A stretch of DNA of 64,000 nt from Emiliania huxleyi CCMP1516 (lineage: Eukaryota; Haptophyta; Isochrysidales; Noelaerhabdaceae): positions 72,407 through 136,406 of the forward strand of contig NW_005202427.1 of NCBI RefSeq assembly GCF_000372725.1, in the 5' to 3' direction. The number at the start of each line of letters is the position of its first letter. Within the stretch, counting starts at the first letter, position 1. A model generated the notes under the pieces. The model did not search any database. It was given only the letters and a program-made list of their open reading frames with translations, and was not told the origin of the DNA. The translations under genes and the position numbers were made by a program. Positions 40,979 to 50,196 of this stretch are shown piece after piece.

Positions 40979-41464
40979 CGGGTCCACGGTGTTATGTGGC
41001 CCGAGAGGCCACACCGAAGTGCTCGCCGCTGGAATTTTCGCTTCGCGCGCTGCCGCGCGCGAGGTTCGGCATCGATCGCCAAATATGTTCTCTTTTGCCC
41101 TCAAGTTAAATTCAATAACATCAACCTGCCTCCTGAGGCTGAGCGATGGCTTCAGATTGCTCAATCAAGACCCCCCCCCCCTTCACGCAATTTGCTTCTT
41201 GTTTCTAGCTCGTACTCTCTGCAGCTCTGCACTTCTGCACGCTTTCCCTCCGTTTTTAACTTGTATGTCTTTCCCGCAATTTAACTCACGTCCTTTTTCT
41301 TTCCTTTCACTACATGCACATGTACATGTCTCGAGGTTTCTAAAAAGTGGAAGCTGGCTGCTCCCGCTTTTTAGTAGTTAAAGCTCCGTGCGCGCCAGTC
41401 CCGTGCCAGTGTCGTGCGAGGGAGTTTGTTGTAAAACTCTTGCTCATCGCGCGATCGATGGATG
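40979..41464. other. Intergenic
   Basis: AT-richer stretch with pyrimidine-rich patches and a copy of the GCGCGCCAGTCCCGTGCC word at about 41390. No gene. Confidence 0.5.
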
Positions 41465-41760
41465 GATGTTGCTGCTTTCCGCGTTGCTGATGCCCTGCAC
41501 TCCTTTCCGGATCGGGCCGACCCGTATCGAAGGTGAGCTGGCAGAGTTAGAGCAGGCTGCTGAGCAGGCCGGGCTCGACGGTGTGAGGTTGCCATTCGAG
41601 CTGGACCTGGTCCCGGCGATGTTTCAGCATCTCCTCTCGACCGGCGCGCTCAACCGGCGACATGTTCTCTATCAATCGGTCGATCGCTTTTGTGCAGAGG
41701 CGCTCGGGCTTGAATCAGAGCTATGGAGAGCTGACCCGTCGCGGCGGGGCTCCAAAAGAA
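41465..41760 (+). pseudogene. Possible gene fragment
   Basis: A frame with coding-like composition: GELAELEQAAEQAGLDGVRL, PFELDLVPAMFQHLLSTGAL and SVDRFCAEALGLESELW, followed by loss of coding character into a GTTATGAGG repeat array. It begins near an ATG at 41465 with a hydrophobic stretch (MLLLSALLMP). It may be a truncated gene. No family recognised. Confidence 0.4.
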
Positions 41761-41764
41761 AAAT

Positions 41765-42005
41765 CCGTGGGACACATAACAGCTGTTATGAGGTTATGCT
41801 GGCTGTCATAACAACCAGTGGGATGTGTTATGAGTGTTACGAGGTGTTATGAGGTGTTATGAGGTGTTATGGTAGGGTGGGCATAACAGCCATAACAGCG
41901 ATGGAGGTGTTATGAGGTGTTATGAGGTGTTATGAGGTGTTATGGGGTGTTATGAGCAGCCACCCAGCCTAACAGCCATAACACCTGTTATGGCCGCTCC
42001 CATAA
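41765..42005. repeat. GTTATGAGGT tandem array
   Basis: At least nine copies of a TGTTATGAGG decamer, mixed with CATAACAG words in inverse orientation, so the array can fold. Related to the array at 39835. Confidence 0.85.
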
Positions 42006-42054
42006 CCTTGTCTGGGGTCAATGAGGTGCGCTGAGGTGGCACTCTCGGCATACA

Positions 42055-42300
42055 GAAACCGAGAAAGAAAGAACAGACAAGGGGAATGGAGGACGGCACG
42101 CCGCCACCACCACTGGGAATTTAAGGAGAGGAGTGTTGCTAGCCGTCGCCCACCCTTCTTTAAGAAGCCTTCTCTAGCCACCCTTGCGCCTTGGGGGCGC
42201 CTGCCTCTTCGCTCTTCCTATCTCTCTTCGCAGTTTCTCGCCAATTCTCGCAGCGACCTTCATGCCACCTCTCGTTCTTCCCACTCTTCTCCTCGTTCTC
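42055..42300 (+). repeat. Interspersed repeat family 2, partial copy
   Basis: Shares GAAAGAAAGAACAGACAAGG, GGACGGCACGCCGCCACCAC and TATCTCTCTTCGCAGT with the other family 2 copies, plus the CTCGCAGCGACCTTCATGCC segment. Confidence 0.8.
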
Positions 42301-42489
42301 TCTCTCTCGTTCTCTCTCCTGCCCCGTCGTCCTCTGCCTGATGGACAGCCTGATCGCTCTCCTCGCTCTCTCATCTGCCTCGACCCTCGTTCTGCGACGA
42401 CGACGACGACTGCCGATCCCTTGCTCTCTCGGCTTCTCTCGCCTCTCGGCGCAGCTCCGCTCTCCTCGCAGCACTTGGAGGCCCCTCGA

Positions 42490-43040
42490 GTTTAAAAAGA
42501 AAGAAAACAGACATCCCAAGGGAGGGATGGGAGGACGGCACGCCGCCACCACACAGGGATTTTAAGGAGAGGAGTGTGGTGCTAGCCCTCGCCCACCCTA
42601 ACCCTTGGTCGTCTGCCTCTTTCTATCTCCCTTCGCAGTCCCTCGCCGATTCTCGCTGCAACCCTCATGCCACCTCCGCGGTCGTCCCACTCTCGTCGTT
42701 CTCCCTCCTGTCGCTTCCTCCTCTCTCGCGTCGCTCTCGTCTGCCTCATCCTGCGACGCCGCCGCCGCCTGCCGATCCCTTGCTCTCGCCACTCGCGGCT
42801 TCTCCCGCCTTTCGGCGCAACTCCGCCCTCCTCGCGGCATATTTTGGCCCCTCGAGTTTATCAAGCTCTCCTCGCGCAAGGACGACTCTTCTGACGCCCA
42901 CTGCGATCATCTGCCGCCAAGTCATATCGTTGCTCAGGTCCACTCTCTCTTCGGACACTTGTACCTCCACCGATGATGTTGGCGCTGGGGTCCCCTTGGA
43001 TGCATCGTTACAGCTGACGACGGGATTACCACTGGTGTTT
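42490..43040 (+). repeat. Interspersed repeat family 2, full-length copy
   Basis: About 550 bp matching the copy at 25755 from the AAAGAAAGAAAACAGACA start to the GATGTTGGCGCTGGGGTC end. It is stacked directly behind the partial copy at 42055 and in front of another start at 43059, all in the same orientation. Confidence 0.85.
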
Positions 43041-43058
43041 CGTCCTCCTCGGTGTTTA

Positions 43059-43146
43059 AAGAAAGCAAGAAAGAAAACAGACATGCAAGGGAGGGATGGG
43101 AGGACGGCACGCCGCCACCACACAGGGATTTTAAGGAGAGGGGGAG
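43059..43146 (+). repeat. Interspersed repeat family 2, 5' end copy
   Basis: Only the first 90 bp of the family (AAAGAAAACAGACATGCAAG, GGAGGACGGCACGCCG, ATTTTAAGGAGAGG). It lies about 230 bp upstream of the hotdog gene, in sense. Confidence 0.8.
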
Positions 43147-43377
43147 TGATGTCGGTGTAAATAAATAAATAAAAACATCGGACTTCAGCAATGAACACTC
43201 GGACTTTCTTTTTGCCTTCACGTACCATGCATGTATGTACTCGAGTAGTCCCACAATCGCTGTCGTGGGATCGCTTGTCATCGCTTTTTGCCACTGGTTG
43301 TGACCCCTCCCGGGCTCTTGGAGCACTTGGAGCTCTTGAGTGCGGTCATTAACCTCACATCCAGGGCCGGGTTTGGG
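43147..43377. other. Hotdog gene 5' flank
   Basis: Contains AAATAAATAAATAAA and CATGCATGTATG words, then GGAGCACTTGGAGCTCTTGA and CCTCACATCCAGG, ending 8 bp before the ATG at 43378. The last part repeats the 5' flank of the parvulin gene. Confidence 0.6.
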
Positions 43378-44379
43378 ATGACCAAGCGGCTCGACCGGCT
43401 CCTCTCCCTCATCCGAGACGCCTCGCGGGCGCGCTTCCTCGGCTCGCGCTCGTTCTCGCACGAGCTCGAGGCGAAGCACGTGCAGCAGGTGACTCAGGGT
43501 GGCGGCTTCACCGCCTTTGGCGACGACGGAACGCTCACCTTCGAGTACCGGGTCCCGGAGCGCGTCTGCTTCCGCGGCGACTCGTACCTTCCCCTCTCGG
43601 TTCTGCTCGCCATCGTGGACGAGGTCACGAGCTGGGCGTCGGTCGGCGTGGACCCAGCTCGGCGGCCGGGCGTGTCGATCGACCTCAACGCCGCCCTCGC
43701 CGCCGGTCGTGTGCCGCCGCGCGCGGGCGACCATCTCGTCTTTCTGGCGCGTTCACGACGTATGGGCCGCACGCTGGGCTTCCAGACCTGCGAAGTGCGG
43801 ACCGGGTCTGGTGAGCTGGTGGCGACGGCCAGACACACCAAGCTACTCGATATGGGGAGGGCTTGGGGGATCGCGTTTGGTGCCGGGTTTGACCTCACAC
43901 GAGGGCTCCTGCGCGCCTTCGGCTCAGTCGACCGGCCGCTGCCGACACTCTCACCGACCATCGGAGACCTTCTCCGGCCCGAGGCATGCGAGGTGGAGGG
44001 CGAGGCCGGCGGGGTGGGCAGAGCGATGGAGAGGCACAGGGTGGAAGGGGGCATGCTCAATGAGGTGGGCCTCCTCTTCGGGGGCTGTCAGGCGCTGCTG
44101 CACGAGCGGGCGGCGGGTTTGGCGGCGGATTGCGCTGTCGGACACGGCGGATTGGTGCTCGGAGCCATGTCCGTCACCTATTTGGCGGCCGCCAAGCGCG
44201 GCCAATCCGTCGAGGCTCGCGCCACAGCCCGCGCTGCGTGGGGCGGCGAAAGCACGTCGGGGCTTGTGGCCACCTCCTGTCTTATGGCGGGCAGCGGGAA
44301 GGCGGACAAGGTGGTGTCCGAGGCGAGGATGCGATTCCATCACGTCGCGGCGGCGGGAGCACGCGGTAGCATGCGGTAA
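43378..44379 (+). CDS. Double-hotdog acyl-CoA thioesterase-like protein
   Basis: Hotdog thioesterases hydrolyse acyl thioesters. The single exon gives 333 residues with two hotdog-type segments. The first (about residues 40-160) has YLPLSVLLAIVDEVTSWASV, the helix wrapped by the sheet, then FLARSRRMGRTLGFQTCEVR and LVATARHTKLL. The second (about 225-325) has HGGLVLGAMSVTYLAAAKRG then VEARATARAAWGGES. The PaaI-type pattern is clear; a single catalytic Asp/Glu could not be fixed. No convincing targeting peptide from this ATG. An upstream in-frame extension enters repeat sequence and was rejected as the start. Confidence 0.7.
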   Translation: MTKRLDRLLSLIRDASRARFLGSRSFSHELEAKHVQQVTQGGGFTAFGDDGTLTFEYRVPERVCFRGDSYLPLSVLLAIVDEVTSWASVGVDPARRPGVSIDLNAALAAGRVPPRAGDHLVFLARSRRMGRTLGFQTCEVRTGSGELVATARHTKLLDMGRAWGIAFGAGFDLTRGLLRAFGSVDRPLPTLSPTIGDLLRPEACEVEGEAGGVGRAMERHRVEGGMLNEVGLLFGGCQALLHERAAGLAADCAVGHGGLVLGAMSVTYLAAAKRGQSVEARATARAAWGGESTSGLVATSCLMAGSGKADKVVSEARMRFHHVAAAGARGSMR

Positions 44380-45736
44380 ATAAAGAAATAAAACGGAAAC
44401 CTCTAGGAGATGGGTGAATAGGAACAGCCCCCCCCACCCCCCCCGGCATGCGGTACTTTTTTCTACTCGATGAAATATATAAGATTGAGAAAGTGTGGTA
44501 TGTGGCTGTGCGCTGCACTCAGTCGCGCTCCCAATACGTGCATCACTTTTGTGACAGGTCTCAGACTTTGAGCGGCCATATCTCGGTAAACTATTGTGTA
44601 TTGATGGTCCACCTCTGGGGGGGCGCGAGGGCCCTAGAGGACACCCATGCGGGGGGGAGATGGGGTCCCATGGCCCGCAACAGGCGCCGGTTTTACGATT
44701 TTTTTCTTTTTTCACTTGTTTTCATGGGAATTCGGCGTACTTGCGGCCATGCTATCACGCCTTGCGACAGCCTGTCGGCGCAGCTGACCGTGTCATGCTG
44801 CACAATTGATCACCCGCATAGCTCGCGGCCTTAGTATCCAGCATTCAGTGACGACCTGATCGTACGGCCAGTAGGAAGGTGTCCTTCCAGCTGCGTGCAC
44901 GCTTCTGACGCAATGCCCGTCACAAACTGCCTCGGATTGGCTGCTGGCACTCTCGAGGCTATGCCTACACAGCCTCGCGCGCATGGGCAGTCAAGAGGGA
45001 CCACGCAGCCCACCTTCTCAGGACAGCGCCGGTGCCTCTCTCTTGGACCGGCAAACTTGGTGGTCTCGTGTCACCAATGTGGGACCAGTGCAGCATGTCG
45101 CGGCAGACGACGGTGAGGCGGAGCAGTCGTGCAGGGCGAGACGAGGGAGGGAGCAGGATGTTGCGGAGATCAGCAGGAGGATGTACGGACGAGATTAGGT
45201 GTCCCTCTCCGGGGCGCGGGGGGGGCTGGGGCGGGGGGCGGGGGGCGGGGGCGGGGGCGCTGCGACTGGCCGACTGCACGAGAGTGTGCATGCAGCGACG
45301 CCCCTCAAAGCCTCAATGCAGATGCTTTTAGCCTCCCTCTCAGAACTCATACAGCTCTCTCTACTTTCCCTGTGTGGGGAAGTGCTGCGTGAGAGCTCTC
45401 TCGATTCGCGTATCTCGCGAACGCCGCCTCTGCTCTCGAGCGCCCCCCCCCTCTAAAAACGTTGTTTTTTTCTCCTGCGAGGCTGTGTTCCTCTTCACAC
45501 ACTTCTCAGAGGACAGGTTCCAGGAGCCCGTGCCCCACGCGCCACGGGGTGGCGACAAAAAACGAAGTCGTCGCGGGGTACCGCTACCGGGCGCGCCCGC
45601 GCCCCGCGCGGTTTTTTCTGACCCCATTCTGAGAGAAAACGGGCCAGACGCCTACACTGGTACGTGTCGGCCGAGCCCCCCCCCCCTCCCTAGTAGATGT
45701 TCGATGTTCGGGATACGGCGGCCGCGCGCAGCGAAC
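44380..45736. other. Intergenic
   Basis: About 1.35 kb without a gene I can support. It contains an AT-rich start with AATAAAG-like words, G runs near 44420 and 45220-45260, and a C run near 45680. Open frames are short and biased. Confidence 0.5.
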
Positions 45737-46589
45737 TCACATCTTAGCGACCATGTCAGCGGTGTAGCCCAGCTTTTGCAGCGTGGAGCCGTCCTTCAGC
45801 TCCTTCTCGTTGCGCGGCCCGCACAGCGCGGCGTACATGCCCGGCAGCCCGCACACGAAGACGAGCGTGTCCTCCGCAGGCGGGAAGGCGTGCTTTTTGA
45901 GCTTGGCCTCGTCGACCCACCCCGTCTCGGCCGTGTACGTTGGCGTGTCGGCCCAGCCGGGAGGCGCCGGGTCGTCGGGCTGGTTGCCGACGACGTGCAC
46001 GATCTTGAGCCGGCCCGCAGACCTGCTTGCCCAGCCGTCGAGCTCCTCCTTGAGCAGGATGTCCTCGGGGCTCTTGTTTCCATAGATGAGCGTCACCTTC
46101 CGGTTGTCGCCCTCGGTGCCCATCAGCTTCCACAGCGCCTGGTACATGGGCGCGATGCCCGTGCCCGCGGCGATGAGCGTGAACGTCGTCTTGCCTGCGA
46201 ACGGGTACTGGGCCTTGATGTTGAATTTGATGTGCTTGAAGCTCACCTCGGCACCGATCGGCAGCGCGTGCAGGTACTGCGAGACGGCGCCACCGTCGTA
46301 CCGCTTGATGAGCAGGTCAAACTTGCCCAGCACGCTGTTGTCGCTCACCGTACGGGCGGACCGCGTCTGAGCCGTCAAAGTCGTCCTTGCCACCGTCCGC
46401 CTTGCGGCCTTTGCCCGGCGCGAGGAGCAGTATGCAGGCGCACACGGGCAGGTTGAGCGACTGGCCCTCGGGAAGGCCAAAGGAGTAGAGCGTGCTGTCG
46501 TAGTTGTACTCCTTCTTCGCAAGCAGCGGCAGCGCGAGCCATGACGTCGGGAGGTAGCAGCTGGAGCAGTGGTCGAGGGGCTCTGACAT
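45737..46589 (-). CDS. NADH-cytochrome b5 reductase-like protein, frame broken in FAD motif
   Basis: These flavoproteins pass electrons from NADH via FAD to cytochrome b5 or other acceptors. The N-terminal frame from the ATG at 46589 covers LYSFGLPEGQSLNLPVCACI up to DGSDAVRPY; the C-terminal frame resumes at VSDNSVLGKFDLLIKRYDGG and runs to the stop at 45737. Between them, near 46347-46352, the expected FAD motif RPYTPVSDN lacks about two residues' worth of bases, shifting the frame; no room exists for an intron. The NADH-binding motif IAAGTGIAPMYQALW is intact. The usual CGPPxM is VCGLPGMYAALCG. The total would be about 284 residues. It may be a sequencing deletion or a recent pseudogene. 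A family 2 repeat lies just upstream in sense. Confidence 0.78.
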
Positions 46590-46639
46590 CGGCGCGAGGA
46601 GAGTCAGGACGGAAAATTTCTTGTCCCTCGTTCGTAGGG

Positions 46640-46763
46640 CGTCCCAGGGTGGGCGACGGCTAGCGCATCACACCCTCCTCTCCTTAAAATCCCTGTGTGG
46701 TGGCGGCGTGCCGTTCTCCCATCCCTCCCTTGGGTTGTGTGTTTTCTTTCTTTCTTTCTTCGG
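46640..46763 (-). repeat. Interspersed repeat family 2, 5' end copy upstream of b5-reductase-like gene
   Basis: Reverse-strand copy of the AAAGAAAGAAAG, GGAGGGATGGGAGAACGGCA, ATTTTAAGGAGAGGAG part. On the minus strand it ends about 50 bp before the ATG at 46589, so it is in sense with the gene. Confidence 0.85.
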
Positions 46764-46869
46764 GTTCCGGTGGCGACGCGCAGAACATCAACAACTGCTC
46801 GCAACACATGCGTGTCGCGCACTAAAACCTCCTTGGGAATGCTCTTGGGATTTGGCACGTGGGTGCTGG

Positions 46870-47075
46870 GGGGGGCGACAGGGAGGATGTGGCCCTGAGT
46901 TATGTGTACGCCAACTAACTCTGGGTGTGTGGCAGCCAGCTGTGGCTGTGTGTCTTGTGAGCCTGTTTGTGTCTGTGTGTCGCTCGTGCGTGCCGTCATC
47001 ATCTGTCGAGCGTCCACCCATGCCGCGTTGGTGTCCAGTCCGAGCCTGACTGTTCTTCACCTTTCTTGAGCACTT
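46870..47075 (+). repeat. Interspersed repeat family 4, copy upstream of prenyltransferase
   Basis: About 200 bp found again at about 51030-51240: GTGGCCCTGAGTTATGTGTA, TGTGTCTGTGTGTCGCTCGT and GTCCAGTCCGAGCCTG are shared. Short inverted pieces lie near 17290 and 51417. The copy ends about 85 bp before the prenyltransferase ATG. Confidence 0.85.
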
Positions 47076-47159
47076 GAAATTCGGTACGGCAAATGTTCGT
47101 CAAAGGGAAGAAAAGAAACACATTACCCCGCCGTCGCACCGACAAGCACCGACAAGACC

Positions 47160-48495
47160 ATGTCCTGGCTGCTGATCGCGATCTCCGCCGCGTTTATCGC
47201 TGGTCCGTGCTCAGCGCGTCACTGGCACCCGCCTGGTGCTCTGAATCCGCGTCCGCGCCTGGCGGTCGCCTGTGCCACAGACTCGAAGGGCCTCGGCGTC
47301 GCTGACGTGGCCGCTGCGGACGCTGCTGCGGATGGTGGTGTCGCCGCCACAGCAGCCGCAGGCTGGCGCGGCCCACTGCATGCTGCTGGCGTCCTATGGC
47401 GCTTCTCGAGGCCGCACACCCTCATCGGCTCCGCCCTGTGCATCCCCGCACTCTCTCTGTACGCCGCGCCGCCCGGCGCCGCCATCTCGAGTGCAGTGTT
47501 CGTGCCGCTGGTGCTGTACGCGATGGTGCCCTCCCTGCTCGTCAACGTGTACATCACCGGGCTCAACCAGCTCTTCGACATCCCCATCGACCGCGTCAAC
47601 AAGCCCACCCTGCCCCTCGCCTCCGGCGAGATGTCGCCGGCCGTTGGCGCAGCCACGGTGCTGCTCTGCCTCGCCGGCGGCCTCGCCCTCGGCTGGGCCT
47701 TCCCGCCGCTGTGCAGCCCGGCGCTGCGCGCGACGCTGTGCGGCTCGGCCCTCCTCGGCACCGCCTACTCCTGCCCGCCAGTCCGCCTCAAGCGCTCTCC
47801 CCTCCTTGCATCGCTCTGCATCATGTCGGTGCGCGGCGCACTCATCAACTGGGGCTTCTTCGCGCACGCGGCGGAGGCGTACGGCGCGTCGGTGTCGACG
47901 GCGGCGCTGCAGGCCTGGCGCTGCGCCGGCCCGGTCGCCTTCTTCACACTGTTCGGTGCGCTCACACCCACACAGACGTGGGCACAGACGGATATACACA
48001 CAACACACGCACGCAAAATGGCACACGCAAACACTCGCCTCCGACTCGACGTGGCGCGCAGGCACCGTCATCGCCCTCGTCAAAGACGTGCCAGACGTGC
48101 CCGGCGACGCGCGGTACGGCATCCGATCCTTCTCTGTCCGCGTCGGCCAGGCGCGGGTCCTCTCGCCGCACCTCGCCGCACCTCGCCGCATCTCTCACGG
48201 CTTCTTCCTCGGCCAGGCGCGGGTCCTCTCGCTCGCGACCGCTCTGCTCGGCGCAACGCTCGCGGCGGCGGCTGCCGCACTCGGCGTCGCCTCCGCCTCG
48301 GCGGCGGGGGGGGGAGCGTGGCTCGCGAGTGCGCGCCGCGCAGCCGTCGCCGTCGCGGCGGTGTGCGCGGCGCGGGCCGTGGCGCGCGAGTCCGCTGCGG
48401 TGGAGCCGACCGACGGGCCGTCGGTGTACGCCTTCTACATGAGGCTGTGGAAGCTGTTCTACGCCTCGTACGCCTGCCTGCCCTTTGCGCGATAG
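47160..48495 (+). CDS. VTE2: Homogentisate phytyltransferase-like plastid prenyltransferase, three exons
   Basis: UbiA-type homogentisate prenyltransferases join a prenyl tail to homogentisate in tocopherol or plastoquinone synthesis in plastid membranes. Exons 47160-47955, 48062-48150 and 48217-48495 join in phase to 387 residues. MSWLLIAISAAFIAGPCSA is a signal peptide followed by a Pro/Arg stretch, consistent with bipartite plastid targeting. LWRFSRPHTLIG, the first Asp-rich motif NQLFDIPIDRVNKPTLPLAS and the second, made across the splice, VKDVPDVPGDARYGIRSFSV, are diagnostic. Many hydrophobic helices follow. Intron 1 is GTGCGC...GCAG. Intron 2 (48151-48216) is GC-AG, 66 bp, stop-free and flanked by a 21-bp direct repeat; unspliced it would add 22 in-frame residues. 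Substrate (phytyl or solanesyl) is not settled. Confidence 0.9.
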
Positions 48496-49084
48496 AGGGC
48501 GCTCGTTGGGGGGGAGGCGTTCGAGCTCGCGCCGCCCCCCTCTCCTTCCCTTCCACGCGCTTAGGTCCACGACCTCCAGCGGGGGAGGGATACGTCGACA
48601 CATCTCAACAGCTACGTACGAGTAGCTGTCGCGTTCCTGCATTCTGGGGGCAAGCGCGAGTCCATTTCGGACGCTAACACAGGGAACAGCTGGCGCGAGC
48701 CCATTCGCATTCCCCAGCTTCCCCTTCGGTCGATCGCGCCTCTGTACAGTGATGTCAGTCGAGTGTCTCTCTCTCTCTCGAGTCTCGTGAAATATTTACT
48801 ACGGACTCTATATCTGTGGACCTATACATAGAAGCTAGAACTGGACAGACAACCTACCGTGTAGCGATGACTCCGAGAGACTCGGTCTGGGCCGTCTGGA
48901 GTCGCCTCGCGGACCACAGTCCACAGCCCTAACAGCCCCCCCCACTTGGGCCAGGTACCAATTTTGTCGAATTTATTTCAAAATCTGCAGGCGCGGAGCG
49001 CCTGCAAAAATTTTGAAGAAATTTGCAGTCGGGCCTGATTTTCATCAAGATCTTTCAAATTTGCGGTGTGGAGTTGGGGGGTGT
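48496..49084. other. Prenyltransferase 3' flank
   Basis: About 590 bp with no gene. AT-rich words (ATTTATTTCAAAATCTGCAG) near 48970 precede the telomere-like repeats. Confidence 0.55.
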
Positions 49085-49290
49085 GGGTTAGGTTAGGGTT
49101 ATTAGGGTTAGAGGGTTTAGGGTTAGGGTTAGGGTTAGGGGTAGGGTCTGGTTGTGTCTGTATATGCCAGCGTTGCAGGGTTCTGCGCTGGGATCTGGCC
49201 GCACAGCGCCGACGACTAAGACTCAGCCCCACACGCTGACCTACGGCTTTAGGGTTAGGGTTAGGGTTAGGGTTAGGGTTAGGGTTAGTC
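49085..49290. repeat. Interstitial telomere-like TTAGGG repeats
   Basis: Two clusters of TTAGGG: about 49088-49145 (imperfect) and 49252-49288 (six near-perfect copies). Genes lie on both sides, so this is an internal array rather than a chromosome end. It could mark an old fusion, an end-repair event or a subtelomeric junction. Confidence 0.9.
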
Positions 49291-49690
49291 TTCTTGCTTG
49301 TGTTTGTATGCCAGCGTTGCAGAGTTCTGCGCTGGGATCTGGCCCCAGCGCCGACGAGTAAGACTCAGCACCGCACGCTGACCCCACCAAATGCCGCCTC
49401 AGGGCGCCAGGCCGCCAGCCACCTCTTACAGCGGCCGGCGCCCTCTCGCGGCAAAAGGGTCGAGCGAGCGGGCAGAGTCGCGCGATGTCTGCGCACCCAC
49501 GTGCCGATGGGCGGCACACGCAATCGAGAGAGGCCCTGTCACGCCGCCAGTAGCGTTCCGCACTCCCCACGCCACCAATTGCCGCCTCAGGGCGCCAGCC
49601 ACCTCTTGCACGCGGCCGGCGCCCTCTCGCGGCAAAAGGGTCGAGCGAGCGGGCAGAGTCGCGATGTCCCTGCGCACCCGCGTGTTCGCC
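49150..49690. repeat. Nested direct duplications next to TTAGGG arrays
   Basis: One unit of about 85 bp (GCCAGCGTTGCAG, TTCTGCGCTGGGATCTGGCC, AAGACTCAGC) occurs at about 49166 and 49310. A second of about 115 bp (TGCCGCCTCAGGGCGCCAG, GGTCGAGCGAGCGGGCAGAG) occurs at about 49390 and 49573. Such layered duplication with TTAGGG is typical of subtelomeric DNA. Confidence 0.8.
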
Positions 49691-50196
49691 GCCTATATGC
49701 TCTATCCTGTGCCAAGACGGACACATTTTGACAATCAAAATCTACCTCAAAATTTGCGGCCGCCCCTCGAAATTTGCTGATCAAAATTTGCGGTGGCCCG
49801 GATCGAAACCTGTACTTTGGCCAATCCGCTATCCCTCCCGNNNNNNNNNNNNNNNNNNNNNNNNNNNNNNNNNNNNNNNNNNNNNNNNNNNNNNNNNNNN
49901 NNNNNNNNNNNNNNNNNNNNNNNNNNNNNNNNNNNNNNNNCCTGGGCCAAGAGGGACCCATTTTGACAATCAAAATTTCCCTCAAAATTTGGGGCCCCCC
50001 CTGAAAATTTGCGGATCAAAATTTGGGGGGGCCCGGATGGAAACCTGTTTTTTGGCAAACCCCCCCCCCCCCCCCCGCCCCCTTGCCCTTGTTGGGGTTG
50101 TCCTCGACAATGTCCATCAAGCAGGTCGCCTCCAGCAGCGTACGCAGTACTCAGCGGGTTTTGCCCCCCCCCCCCCCTTCCCCCCCCCGCCGCCTT
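49691..50196. other. Gap with echo copies
   Basis: 100 N at 49841-49940. The 110 bp to the left (GACAATCAAAATCTACCTCA ... CGGATCGAAACCTGTACTTT) reappears to the right of the gap as a noisy version with inflated G and C runs, the same artefact as at the SBNO gap. Poly-C runs follow to 50190. Confidence 0.85.
49841..49940. other. Assembly gap (100 N)
   Basis: Exactly 100 undetermined bases. Confidence 0.99.

Noticed and set aside
49085..49290. TTAGGG array as a true chromosome end
   Set aside because: Intact genes lie on both sides within the same window; only an internal array can be claimed.
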